DNA of 57,161 nucleotides from an uncultured Veillonella sp. (GCA_900549805.1 URPV01000003.1:1-57161); one strand, 5' to 3'. Positions 43,658 to 52,233 are shown, numbered from the stretch's first letter. Notes: generated by a model not told the origin, from the sequence alone. Translations and numbers: made by a program.

Positions 43658-44341
43658 CTAGTCAATATTACAGATAGATTTGTCACACCCTTCACAATTT
43701 ATATCGTTCATGATGTAATCCATGTCGTGAATGACCAAGTGATGCTTTTCATAGGAAACGACACCCTTCTTGCGTAACTCTGATACCATACGGTTGAGGG
43801 ATTCCCGAGAAGTCGAGCAGAACTCAGCTAGCTCTTGGTTAGTAAGGGCTACAGAAATATAGATACCATCAGCCCGCTTGACCCCATAGGAATTAACGAG
43901 GCGCACCAAGGTAGAGTAAAAGGCCCCCTTCTTACCATAGAGGATAAGGTCTCGATATTTTGAATGTTGCTTGCGCATATGTTCACTCAAAATCTTGAGT
44001 AGACCTATAGCCAGCTTAGGATGGGTCTCTAAATACTGCTCCAAAACTTCATAGCGGATGGAATAAACCTCTGCATCAGTTTTAGCAATAGCATTAAAAA
44101 TATACTCTGAAGAATCTTCATCGCCGTATAGAGGTAACTCGCCGATGATATTCCCCTCACTCACTAAGCGCAAAGCCAATACATGGCCAGTAGATACAAA
44201 TTTCTTAATGGAAATAATCCCGGATTTTACAATATAAAAATGTTCCGCCGGATCTCCTTCACTAAAGAGACTATCCCCCTTATGGACGCGCACGGTTTCC
44301 CCAGGAACTTCAAACAACATCGCTACTAAATCTTCTTTCAT
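43658..44341 (-). CDS. fnr: Fnr-type oxygen regulator with C-terminal iron-sulfur cysteines
   Basis: A 227-aa Crp/Fnr regulator: cyclic-nucleotide-binding-like beta barrel (about 15-105), dimerisation helix, and C-terminal winged helix with LTNQELAEFCSTSRESLNR as recognition part (residues 166-184). There is no N-terminal Cys cluster as in E. coli FNR. The protein ends with Cys216-x2-Cys219-x4-Cys224, the same spacing as the [4Fe-4S] ligands of Bacillus subtilis Fnr, and Asp131 in the dimer helix is in about the right place for the known Asp fourth ligand. It should sense oxygen and activate narK and its own unit with narGHJI. Confidence 0.92.
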   Translation of the reverse strand: MKEDLVAMLFEVPGETVRVHKGDSLFSEGDPAEHFYIVKSGIISIKKFVSTGHVLALRLVSEGNIIGELPLYGDEDSSEYIFNAIAKTDAEVYSIRYEVLEQYLETHPKLAIGLLKILSEHMRKQHSKYRDLILYGKKGAFYSTLVRLVNSYGVKRADGIYISVALTNQELAEFCSTSRESLNRMVSELRKKGVVSYEKHHLVIHDMDYIMNDINCEGCDKSICNID

Positions 44342-44415
44342 ACAGGCCTCTCTATCTCATACTGATACATGCAAGTCTATTAAGCATAATTATATTCATT
44401 ATTTCATATACTATA

Positions 44416-44458
44416 ACTATATGATAGACCTATCACATCCAATGTGATTTTTATCACA
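44416..44458 (-). promoter_or_regulatory. Class II Fnr-dependent promoter of fnr(-narGHJI)
   Basis: Perfect Fnr/Crp box TGTGA-TTTTTA-TCACA at 44443-44458. Minus-strand -10 TATAGT at 44416-44421 predicts a start near 44409, which puts the box centre at -41.5. No -35 is needed for this class. A partly overlapping inverted repeat ATCACAT-CCA-ATGTGAT (44432-44448) is also present. Confidence 0.82.
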
Positions 44459-44542
44459 ATTATTATTATAATTATCAGCAAATTATCATTTTTATTTACT
44501 AGAATTAATTAATAGTTCCCTTCATTCTCTGTTTATATGTAC

Positions 44543-44585
44543 TGTGACATTCTTCACATAACCTTTTTCTTTCATTATCTATACT
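44543..44585 (+). promoter_or_regulatory. Class II Fnr-dependent promoter of narK
   Basis: Perfect box TGTGA-CATTCT-TCACA at 44543-44558 and -10 TATACT at 44580-44585. The predicted start is near 44592, so the box centre is at -41.5. The leader to the narK ATG is about 80 nt. Confidence 0.85.
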
Positions 44586-44671
44586 TAATTCATTAGTCTA
44601 ATTTAATTCATTATTTATTCTGCTTATTGATAACCCTCTAGGGCCTTCAACAAAACAGCAAGGAGTATCTT

Positions 44672-45994
44672 ATGTCTCAACAATTCTCCTCTCGCCGTGA
44701 GATTTTACAAAACTGGAACCCAGAAGACAACAGCTTTTGGGAATCCTATGGCAAGACTATAGCCAAAGAAAATCTCATCGTCTCCACAGCAGCCCTTACC
44801 TTGGCCTTCTGCGTATGGTATCTCTGGTCCACAGTAGCCTCTCAACTTAATAGCGTAGGTTTTAACTTCACCAAAGACCAACTCTTCACCCTGGCTGCCC
44901 TACCGGGTCTCGTAGGGGCTACCCTCCGCTTTCTCTTCACCTACATGCCAGCTTGGTTGGGCGGTAAGAACTTCACCTTCATTTCCACCCTCATCCTCTT
45001 GGTACCAGTTATCGGCCTAGGCTTTGCCGTCCAAGACCCATCTACCTCCTATGGCACCTTCGCGATCTTGGTAGCCCTCATCGGTATTGCAGGGGCCAAC
45101 TTCGCATCCTCCATGGCTAACATCGGGAACTTCTTCCCCCAATCCGGCAAGGGTACGGCCCTTGGGATTAACGGTGGTATAGGCAACTTAGGCGTCTCCA
45201 TTATCTACTTTGTAGGTCCCTTTGCCATCGGCTCTGCAACCTTGGCCAATATTTTCGGCGTGGCTCCTGTAACTGTTAAAGGGTCTGCGGTTTACTTGGC
45301 CAATGCCGCTTTCGTTTGGATTATCCCTATCATCATCATGTTAGGACTCATCCTCAAGTTCATGGACAACCTTCCTGTGGCTAAACCAAATCCTGCTGCT
45401 ATCAAATCCATCTTATCCGACAAGCACACCTGGATTATTACTTGGATTTACCTCTGTGGCTTCGGTGCCTTCTCGGGCTATGCCGCTTCCATGTCCCTCT
45501 TGTCTACTACTGAGTTCCCAGATGTCAATATTAAGTACATCGCCTTCTTGGGTCCACTGTTGGCAGCTAGTTTCCGTCCTATCGGTGGTTGGTTAGCAGA
45601 TAAACTAGACTCCGGTACCAAAGTGACCATGTTTGGCCTCATCGGCTTGGTGATCATGACAGCGGGCGTAGGACTTGGTATTTCCATCCACAGTTTCTAC
45701 CTCTTCTTCATCTCCACCCTCTTGGTCTTCCTCATGACTGGCTTTGTAACCGGTGGTTCCTTCCGTATGATCCCTCACCTCTTCGACACAGCTATGAAGT
45801 CCAACCTAGTTGTTGGCTTCTCTGCCGCTGTAGGCGCATATGGTGCTTTCATCAGCCCTAAGATTTTTGGCACTTCCTATACTCTCTTCGGCTCCTCCCA
45901 ACCAGTCTTCTGGTTACTCATCGCCTACACTGGCTTTACTGTATTCCTTACTTGGTTCTTCTACGCCCGTAAGGGTACCAACGTACATGCTTAG
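44672..45994 (+). CDS. narK: Nitrate/nitrite transporter NarK
   Basis: A 440-aa major facilitator with about 12 helices that imports nitrate and exports nitrite. Two nitrate signature regions are present: GIAGANFASSMANIGNFFPQ (about residues 145-164) and the second-half GFVTGGSFRMIP stretch; the substrate-binding arginines are in TLRFLFTYMP and ASFRPIGGW. AAGGAG precedes the ATG. It is divergent from fnr and served by its own Fnr box, and it ends in a terminator, so it is monocistronic. Confidence 0.95.
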   Translation: MSQQFSSRREILQNWNPEDNSFWESYGKTIAKENLIVSTAALTLAFCVWYLWSTVASQLNSVGFNFTKDQLFTLAALPGLVGATLRFLFTYMPAWLGGKNFTFISTLILLVPVIGLGFAVQDPSTSYGTFAILVALIGIAGANFASSMANIGNFFPQSGKGTALGINGGIGNLGVSIIYFVGPFAIGSATLANIFGVAPVTVKGSAVYLANAAFVWIIPIIIMLGLILKFMDNLPVAKPNPAAIKSILSDKHTWIITWIYLCGFGAFSGYAASMSLLSTTEFPDVNIKYIAFLGPLLAASFRPIGGWLADKLDSGTKVTMFGLIGLVIMTAGVGLGISIHSFYLFFISTLLVFLMTGFVTGGSFRMIPHLFDTAMKSNLVVGFSAAVGAYGAFISPKIFGTSYTLFGSSQPVFWLLIAYTGFTVFLTWFFYARKGTNVHA

Positions 45995-46031
45995 TAGCTA
46001 ATGCATTAGTCAATTATCACTCATTATAATG

Positions 46032-46060
46032 AAAGCCCCGACCAAAAGGTCGGGGCTTTT
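46032..46060 (+). terminator. Terminator of narK
   Basis: AAAGCCCCGACC (46032-46043) pairs with GGTCGGGGCTTT (46048-46059) around AAAA, followed by T and an AT-rich tail. Confidence 0.92.
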
Positions 46061-46147
46061 ATTTTAATCCTCAAAGAGGCTACAATAGATATATCAACTA
46101 AAATTATAGCTAGCTAGGTATATACACACATTTGAAGGAGGTTTACC

Positions 46148-46996
46148 ATGGAAGAACGCATGGATTATCGCATACTATCTAATGGCACCATGATGCCATC
46201 CCTAGGCTTTGGGGCCTATAAAATCGGCGACCGAGACCAAGTAGCACAGGTTATTGGTCAGGCCATAGATACGGGCTATCGCCTCATCGATACGGCCTCC
46301 TTCTACGGGTCTGAAGAAGGCATAGCTGATGCCATTAGGACCAGCGGAATCAAACGGGTAGACCTCTTCCTCCAAACCAAGCTTTGGCACACAGATACGG
46401 GTTATGATTCCACCATGCGAGCGGTAGAAAAGTCCCTCAAGGCCCTAGATACCAACTATATCGACCTCTACCTAGTCCACCAACCTATAGGTGACTACTA
46501 TGGGTCCTGGCGGGCCATGGAAGAACTTGTTGACCAAGGCGTTCTCATGGCTATCGGCACCTCTAACTTCTACGAGGACCGCCTCAGCGATCTTTGGCAC
46601 CACGCCCGCATTAAGCCGGTGGTCAACCAAATCGAATGCCACCCCTACAACCAACGGAAGGACCTAGTAGAATGGATGCGCCTCCACCAAGTGGTGGCCC
46701 AAGCCTGGTCCCCCTTCAGCCGGGACAAGCTCCCTATCTGGGATAACCCTATCATCCGTTCTATTAGCGAAAAACACGGGGTCAACATGCGCCAGGTAGT
46801 CCTCCGCTGGCTCCTCCAACGAGGTATCATAGCCCTGCCTAAAGCTTCTAACCCCGACCATATGAAAGCCAATTTCGACATTTGGGACTTTAAGCTCTCC
46901 CGGGCTGATATGGATGCTATGGCCCTCATCGATCAAAGACACTTTCTAGAAAATCACCATACAGCCGCAGGTCTAGAGCGCCTCTTGCAAAAATAA
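46148..46996 (+). CDS. Aldo/keto reductase
   Basis: A 282-aa NADPH-dependent TIM-barrel oxidoreductase. The catalytic tetrad can be assigned: Asp in RLIDTASFYGSE with the Tyr of the same motif, Lys in LQTKLW and His in YLVHQP. Phosphate-binding residues lie in ALPKASNPDHMKAN. GAAGGAGG precedes the ATG. It resembles the 2,5-diketogluconate reductase-like group, but the substrate is unknown. It is monocistronic. Confidence 0.9.
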   Translation: MEERMDYRILSNGTMMPSLGFGAYKIGDRDQVAQVIGQAIDTGYRLIDTASFYGSEEGIADAIRTSGIKRVDLFLQTKLWHTDTGYDSTMRAVEKSLKALDTNYIDLYLVHQPIGDYYGSWRAMEELVDQGVLMAIGTSNFYEDRLSDLWHHARIKPVVNQIECHPYNQRKDLVEWMRLHQVVAQAWSPFSRDKLPIWDNPIIRSISEKHGVNMRQVVLRWLLQRGIIALPKASNPDHMKANFDIWDFKLSRADMDAMALIDQRHFLENHHTAAGLERLLQK

Positions 46997-47057
46997 GATA
47001 AGCCCTTACAAGCCAATCAAAATCCGAGAAAAACTGACAAGGCAAAGGCTAAAATAT

Positions 47058-47102
47058 AAAAAACACCCAGGTAGGGAAAGTTCCCATACCTAGGTGTTTT
47101 TT
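47058..47102. terminator. Terminator between aldo/keto reductase and GNAT genes
   Basis: AAAAACACC-C-AGGTA pairs with TACCT-A-GGTGTTTTTT with one mismatch, and GGGAA/TTCCC forms the tip. Strong U-run on the plus strand, A-run on the other. Confidence 0.85.
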
Positions 47103-47103
47103 A

Positions 47104-47538
47104 TTATTTTAAGTCTAATACCATCTCAATATGCTCTATGCCTTCTTCTAAAAACAATTCTGAAGAGGGCACAAAGCCTTCCTTGGCATAGAGCTCCTGT
47201 ACATAGGCTTGGGCATGAATCCTCACGGTTTCCACCTGATAATGTTCCTTGATAGCTTCTAGACCAGCCCTAAGTATATCCTTACCTAAACCTTGTCCAC
47301 GGCGTCTGGTAAGAACACGTCCTAGACTAGCTTCCTTAGTATCTAAGAGGAAAATCCGCAAATACGCTTGGATGCCCTGCTCATCAGTCATCCAGACATG
47401 GATACTAGAGCAATCTTGCTCATCCAAATCAACATAATTAAGCCCCTGTTCCACGATAAATGTCTCCATGCGAACACGGCATATATCATATAGTTCATCC
47501 CGCGATAAGTCTTGATAGTTTTTCACATGTAGACGCAT
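47104..47538 (-). CDS. GNAT N-acetyltransferase, ElaA-like
   Basis: A 144-aa GNAT-fold protein of the ElaA type. The start VKNYQDLSRDELYDICRVR followed by METFIVEQGLNYVDLDEQD matches ElaA, and LGRVLTRRRGQGLGKDIL is the acetyl-CoA pyrophosphate loop (RxxGxG). The frame is open 39 nt upstream to a TTG, but the ATG at 47538 fits the family start. The acceptor substrate is unknown. It appears monocistronic. Confidence 0.85.
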   Translation of the reverse strand: MRLHVKNYQDLSRDELYDICRVRMETFIVEQGLNYVDLDEQDCSSIHVWMTDEQGIQAYLRIFLLDTKEASLGRVLTRRRGQGLGKDILRAGLEAIKEHYQVETVRIHAQAYVQELYAKEGFVPSSELFLEEGIEHIEMVLDLK

Positions 47539-47633
47539 AGCAACGATACCTTTTCCTAAAAATACGTAGTTTCCCAATCGCTTTATAAAATTCTATCATC
47601 GACTAATCAGTTCTGTCATAAAGGCCCTATAGC

Positions 47634-47960
47634 CTAAAAGACTAATTGCACTAGAGCCATGTAAATAGCCGTTCCTCCAACGACACTGAGGATAAGCTTA
47701 CGCCAAAGAAGATGAATAACAATAGTCCCTATGCTTGCTATAATCTCCGGTAGGCCATAGGGATAGGCCATCAACTTTGTATCTTTCAAGGCTAAAACCA
47801 CCAAGAGGCCCATCATGGCAATAGGAAGGGCCTTTCCCAAAAAAGCAATAAAGGGTGGTAGTGGCTTATGAGGCGGGAAGATCAGGAAAGATATGATTCG
47901 TGTCAAAAAGGTTGCCCCTACGATGATGGCTAGAGTAATGGCAATTTCCCAACTAGTCAA
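47634..47960 (-). CDS. azlD: Branched-chain amino acid exporter small subunit AzlD
   Basis: A 108-aa inner-membrane protein with three to four helices that pairs with AzlC. TFLTRIISFLIFP and LPEIIASIGTIVIHLLWRK (about positions 17-29 and 71-90) are typical. The start is a TTG at 47960, 6 nt after GGGGAGGGG and overlapping the azlC end; the longer frame adds 23 residues that are azlC out of frame. Confidence 0.88.
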   Translation of the reverse strand: MTSWEIAITLAIIVGATFLTRIISFLIFPPHKPLPPFIAFLGKALPIAMMGLLVVLALKDTKLMAYPYGLPEIIASIGTIVIHLLWRKLILSVVGGTAIYMALVQLVF

Positions 47961-48669
47961 TGTGAACCCCTCCCCACTTATAAGCAATAAAGCAATAGGC
48001 AACCATAACAAAAATAGCTGGTAAGGCAAAGGACTTAGGGCCCAAGAAAACCAAAGCTACCAAGGAGACGAGGAAGCCCATAGCGCCAAATTGGAAGCGT
48101 TTATTAGTGCGATTAGACCGCATCATATCCACAAAAATAGAAATAAAAAGGGCTGCCAAGACAAATTCAATGCCATGCATGTTACAACCTGCTAAAGCTG
48201 TCGCCAAGAGGCTACCCATTAGGACACCGAAAATCCAGGATAGATAGAGGAGCCAGGTTACATGAAGGTAAAACCATCCCTCATCCACATCATCTGGGAG
48301 GGATACGGATACATTGATAGCAAAGCTTTCATCCACCAGTCCACCAATGAGGGGGAGGCGTTTCCACCCCAAATGTTGATACCGGTCCAAAATAGATACA
48401 CCATAGAAGATGTGGCGACCATTAACCATAAGGGTCAAAATAAGGGCCCCCAAGGGGTCAAAGGGACTCAAGAGTAAGCCTACAGTAATAAATTCCATAG
48501 CCCCCGCGTAAATTAGGGAAGCCATAAGGATAGGCATCCAGAGAGGCAATCCCTGACTTATAGCATACATCCCTAGGGCAAGACCTAAGGCTACAAAACT
48601 AAGACCTATAGGGGCCGCCAAGGGAAAAGCATAGGCAAAGGCTCGACTGACAAGGCTGTGCTTACGCAT
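47953..48669 (-). CDS. azlC: Branched-chain amino acid exporter large subunit AzlC
   Basis: A 238-aa inner-membrane protein with about six to seven helices, AzlC/YgaZ family. FAYAFPLAAPIGLSFVALGLALG, the LIYAGAMEF motif and MVNGRHIFYGVSIL (about residues 10-32, 52-60 and 78-92) are characteristic. AzlCD exports branched-chain or related amino acids. The ATG at 48669 has AAGGAG at 7 nt; a TTG 18 nt upstream is rejected. It overlaps azlD by 8 nt. Confidence 0.93.
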   Translation of the reverse strand: MRKHSLVSRAFAYAFPLAAPIGLSFVALGLALGMYAISQGLPLWMPILMASLIYAGAMEFITVGLLLSPFDPLGALILTLMVNGRHIFYGVSILDRYQHLGWKRLPLIGGLVDESFAINVSVSLPDDVDEGWFYLHVTWLLYLSWIFGVLMGSLLATALAGCNMHGIEFVLAALFISIFVDMMRSNRTNKRFQFGAMGFLVSLVALVFLGPKSFALPAIFVMVAYCFIAYKWGGVHID

Positions 48670-48931
48670 CCTAAACTCCTTCCACAAGAATCAAACAAAG
48701 GGGCAAGCAGGTAAAAAGAGGCCTCAAGCCAAAATTTAGCAAGATGCCTCCGTCAATATACTCATCATTATAGCATAACCACAAATCGCTCCCCTAATCC
48801 TTAGCTATGAGTTTCTACAGCCATAGCCTCAAGCTATATAAAAAGAAAACTATATTCTATTTCTATAAACTATAGTTATATGATAGGATATAAACAAAAC
48901 ATTTCTATAAACCTAATTAGGAGGATATATC

Positions 48932-49744
48932 ATGAAATTAAAAGCACTTCTTATTCCTGCCCTAGTGGGCATCTTGGCGCTGGGTCTAGCAGGTTGCGGC
49001 TCCAATACATCTAACTCTTCCTCTAAAGAGATTGTCATCGGCGCCACCTCCGGCCCTCATGCCCAAGTAGCGGAAGCAGTCGCTAAGGAAGCGGAGAAGC
49101 AAGGTCTCAAGGTTTCAGTTAGAGAGTTCTCAGACTATGTTACACCTGATAAGGCCTTGGCTGATGGAGACATCCAACTCAATGCTTACCAACATGTACC
49201 ATTCTTGGAAAACTTTAATAAGCAAAACGGATCTGACTTAGTACCAATTGGTAAGACCATCTTGGTCCGCATGGGACTCTATTCCAACTCTGTTCACGAT
49301 GTAAAAGATGTACCTAATGGCGCTAAAGTATCTATCCCGAATGATCCAACTAATGCTGGTCGTGCCTTAGCCCTCCTCCAAAAGGCTGGTCTCATCACCT
49401 TGAAAGAAGGAATCGGCTTTAAGGCTACGGTAGGGGATATTACATCCAACCCACGCAACCTTCAAATTACGGAATTAGAAGCGGCCCAACTCCCTCGTTC
49501 TCTTGAAGACGTAACCGTAGCAGTTATCCCTATGAACTATGTACAATCTGCTGGACTTGACGTAGATAAGCAAGGCTTCTTCTTTGAACCAATGGACGAA
49601 CCTTTAGCTGTTATGGTCCTCGCAGCACGAGCACAAGACAAGGACAACCCAGACTATAAAAAAATTGCTGAAATTTACCAATCCCAAGCTATTAAGGACT
49701 TCATTCAAAATACCTTCCACGGGACAATTACATCAGCCAATTAA
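48932..49744 (+). CDS. metQ: MetQ/NlpA-family substrate-binding lipoprotein
   Basis: A 270-aa periplasmic binding lipoprotein for methionine. The signal peptide ends in the lipobox LAGC (Cys22), and a Ser/Asn-rich linker follows. Family motifs are IVIGATSGPHAQVAE, LADGDIQLNAYQHVPFLENFN (key residues Asn58-Tyr60 area), VSIPNDPTNAGRALALL and the C-terminal IAEIYQS. AGGAGG precedes the ATG. No metN ATPase or metI permease gene is next to it, so it must work with a transporter coded elsewhere or be an orphan. Confidence 0.95.
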   Translation: MKLKALLIPALVGILALGLAGCGSNTSNSSSKEIVIGATSGPHAQVAEAVAKEAEKQGLKVSVREFSDYVTPDKALADGDIQLNAYQHVPFLENFNKQNGSDLVPIGKTILVRMGLYSNSVHDVKDVPNGAKVSIPNDPTNAGRALALLQKAGLITLKEGIGFKATVGDITSNPRNLQITELEAAQLPRSLEDVTVAVIPMNYVQSAGLDVDKQGFFFEPMDEPLAVMVLAARAQDKDNPDYKKIAEIYQSQAIKDFIQNTFHGTITSAN

Positions 49745-49760
49745 TAACATCATACAAACA

Positions 49761-49802
49761 AAAGAGCTAAGGTCTTCCGTAAGGAATACCTTAGCTCTTT
49801 TA
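49761..49802 (+). terminator. Terminator of metQ
   Basis: AAAGAGCTAAGGT (49761-49773) pairs perfectly with ACCTTAGCTCTTT (49788-49800); a small CTTCC/GGAA tip closes it and T-rich sequence follows. Confidence 0.9.
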
Positions 49803-49846
49803 TTCTTCTACTATTTATACGGAACATATATCCCATACAAACAATT

Positions 49847-51027
49847 TTATAGACTACCGATAGGCTGTGCGAACCAATCTTCTTCATAAGAACTTTCTGC
49901 TTGCATAGAATTTCGTTCTACCTTATCAAGCATTCTAGCCCGTGCATTAGTAATCGTATCATCACTATGCTTGCCACCATGCCAAGCAAATTTAGATTTA
50001 CCTAAAGTATATTTTACAAAGCCATAAGTCCCACTAAGATTTTGGCTATCATGCTTATATCCTAAGTCTACAGACAACTGAGGAGTCAATTGTAAGCCTA
50101 AGCCCAAATTCCAACCATGTCTCTTTTCACCACCTTGGAAATTATACGTCCAATCTTGGCTTCCCACAAAATCGGTGAATTGACTAGCACTATGACCACT
50201 CCGCCACTTATAAAAATCTGCATAAGCACGAGCCCAACGAGCATTCTTAAAGGAACGAGCATAGCTAAAATCATAGCCGCCTAATGCTTTATTAGTTTGT
50301 CTAAAGCCATAGTTTAAAACAGAGTCAGAAGACCAATCCTGTGGGTCAAAATGTAAATAATCATTATAGTAACTAGAGCCCAATGGTACCAAACCCATAT
50401 GCTCATTGTGCCCACCTAACCCCTTATAAGCATTAAAGTGGAATTCATTAAGACCTACTACATACTCTAAACCACCGCTAATACATTTATAGCTCCCAGA
50501 GAAGGCATAATCATAAAAAGTGTTAACACCCACATAGGCATGTTCACCTTTACTTAAATGACGATAACCTAAACCGATATTCGCAACCGTACCCAAAGAT
50601 TTCGAGCTACTAGAATGCTCTGGAGTATAATTAACAACTCCTGTATGAGTAACTGGGTCCAGCATGGCTCTCTGCCCATGTAAATCGGTTGATTCTTTAC
50701 GAAGGCCCTCATGGCCAAGGCCAGCTTGGATGAAGAGAACTGATTTAGTATTTTCATCATAAGGAGTCAAAGGTTGGAGGGTCTCTACAGAAACTTGATT
50801 GCCCTCTTTAGCTTGTCTTCCCACAGTGATATCAGTGCGATCTAACCAATTGGTCTCAACCATATCATGCCTAGCTGCTTGCCGCCCAGCAGTAGGGGTA
50901 CCCCCTTTCCACCTACATCCCGGGCGGGCGCAACTCCGGCCGGGTCGACTGCCACCCCTGTACTAAGGGAAAGGCCACAGGCAAGAGCGCCCAGGACCAT
51001 AGTCTTCAACAACTTACAGTTCCTCAT
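49847..51027 (-). pseudogene. Frameshifted inverse-autotransporter-type outer membrane protein
   Basis: Two overlapping frames make one gene. The first (ATG at 51027) encodes a clear signal peptide MRNCKLLKTMVLGALACGLS followed by a short Gly/Ala/Pro stretch and runs into a stop at 50842. The second frame carries 338 aa (from 50863) with an inverse-autotransporter beta-barrel: NIGLGYRHL, VGVNTFYDYAFSG and alternating aromatic strands to the end, as in intimin/invasin N-terminal barrels. One extra G in the G5 run at 50901-50905 (minus strand) would join them into about 393 aa, with GTPTAGRQAARHD at the junction. There is no passenger domain after the barrel. It may be phase-variable, a sequencing error or decayed. 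Confidence 0.72.
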
Positions 51028-51235
51028 AATTGTATACTTCCTCTCTTAAACACTAACCAATAAATCTCTTATTATTTCACGGTTAATTCACACCAAAAAT
51101 TATACAGAAGAATCCCTAATACAGTCAATGACAAAAGGAATAAAATATAAATTTTTAGAAGAACTAATAAGAGTGTTAATACACTTTAAATCCACTAGTG
51201 GTCATCATAAATTCAGAACCATGAAGATAAAACAA

Positions 51236-51260
51236 AAAAGCACTGCTAAGCAGTGCTTTT
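51236..51260 (-). terminator. Terminator of the ferredoxin-nitroreductase gene
   Basis: AAAAGCACTGC (51236-51246) pairs with GCAGTGCTTTT (51250-51260) around TAA; A-run at 51234-51239 gives U-run on the minus strand. The rest of 51028-51316 is AT-rich and holds only the leader of the outer-membrane protein gene. Confidence 0.88.
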
Positions 51261-51316
51261 ATTTAGAATGATTCACAAGGCCCACAAATTTAGGCCTAAC
51301 TATGAATTATTAGGGC

Positions 51317-52132
51317 TTAACCTTCTTCGTGGAAACGAACCGCCAATGGCGCCCGTTCTACGATGTTGCGATATTTGTATTTAGGATAGCCAAGCAAAAT
51401 AGCTCCGGCACCCATTTCCTTCTTACCAATCCCCAATAGATCTAGAAGCGGTTGATAACGATCAGCTATAGCATACTCAAAGAACCCAGCCCAACAAGAA
51501 CCCAAGCCCAAGGTTGGTGCGTAGAGTTCAGCGTAGGTCAAGCAAGAATGACCAGAGTCATGTGTTCTGTGTTCATCACGAGAGGAACCCACAGCGACTA
51601 CTAAACAAGGGGTATTGCGCAAGTAGTAATCGTTACCCTTTTCAATTTCTGCCGTCGCTGTACGGAGGTAGAGACGCATAAGAGGACGGGTTTTAGCCGC
51701 CTCTTTCATCCATTCAAAGACCAGTTCAGAGATTTTATTGAGCGTTTCTTTTTCCCGTACAACGATATAGGAAATGCCTTGTGTATTGGTTGCTGTTGGA
51801 GCCATACGGGCAACATTAAGTAAGCGTTCAATGACTTCTTTAGGCACTTCCTTGTCTTGGTAGGTACGAACAGACCGACGTTGACGGAGGAATCGTTCCC
51901 CTTCTTCTGGAGTAAAAGCAGGTTCCCCTGTAATATCCACTTGTTCAGACCGAGGGGTAATATCGGAATCCAAGGTCTTAGTAGGGCAGATAGAAATGCA
52001 ATGACCACAAGCAATACAAACGCTTTTACCTGGCGCTGGGCCATCTTCTGTCATATAAAGCAAGCCTGTCGGACACTCTGCAACGCAGAGGCCACAACGA
52101 GTGCATACATTTGGATCTACTGTAAATTGCAT
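51317..52132 (-). CDS. Ferredoxin-nitroreductase fusion protein
   Basis: A 271-aa protein with a two-cluster ferredoxin domain at the N-terminus (CTRCGLCVAECP and CIACGHCISICP) and an FMN nitroreductase domain from about residue 75 (RRSVRTYQDKEVPKEVIERLL). Such fusions reduce flavin-linked substrates with electrons from iron-sulfur donors; the substrate is unknown. The ATG at 52132 has GGGAGG at 8-nt spacing. It lies 101 nt downstream of the siroheme reductase gene with a hairpin and a TATAAT (52169-52174) between, so it can be transcribed alone. Confidence 0.9.
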   Translation of the reverse strand: MQFTVDPNVCTRCGLCVAECPTGLLYMTEDGPAPGKSVCIACGHCISICPTKTLDSDITPRSEQVDITGEPAFTPEEGERFLRQRRSVRTYQDKEVPKEVIERLLNVARMAPTATNTQGISYIVVREKETLNKISELVFEWMKEAAKTRPLMRLYLRTATAEIEKGNDYYLRNTPCLVVAVGSSRDEHRTHDSGHSCLTYAELYAPTLGLGSCWAGFFEYAIADRYQPLLDLLGIGKKEMGAGAILLGYPKYKYRNIVERAPLAVRFHEEG

Positions 52133-52180
52133 AATCATATCCTCCCACCTAGGTTTTAATCAAGGGCTATTATACCACAT

Positions 52181-52207
52181 AAAAGCCTTGTAAGGAACAA
52201 GGCTTTT
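52181..52207 (-). terminator. Terminator of the siroheme reductase gene
   Basis: AAAAGCCTTG (52181-52190) pairs with CAAGGCTTTT (52198-52207); the U-run on the minus strand is only four long. Confidence 0.7.
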
Positions 52208-52233
52208 ACTCTTTATGCTACAGGGTATTTCTC

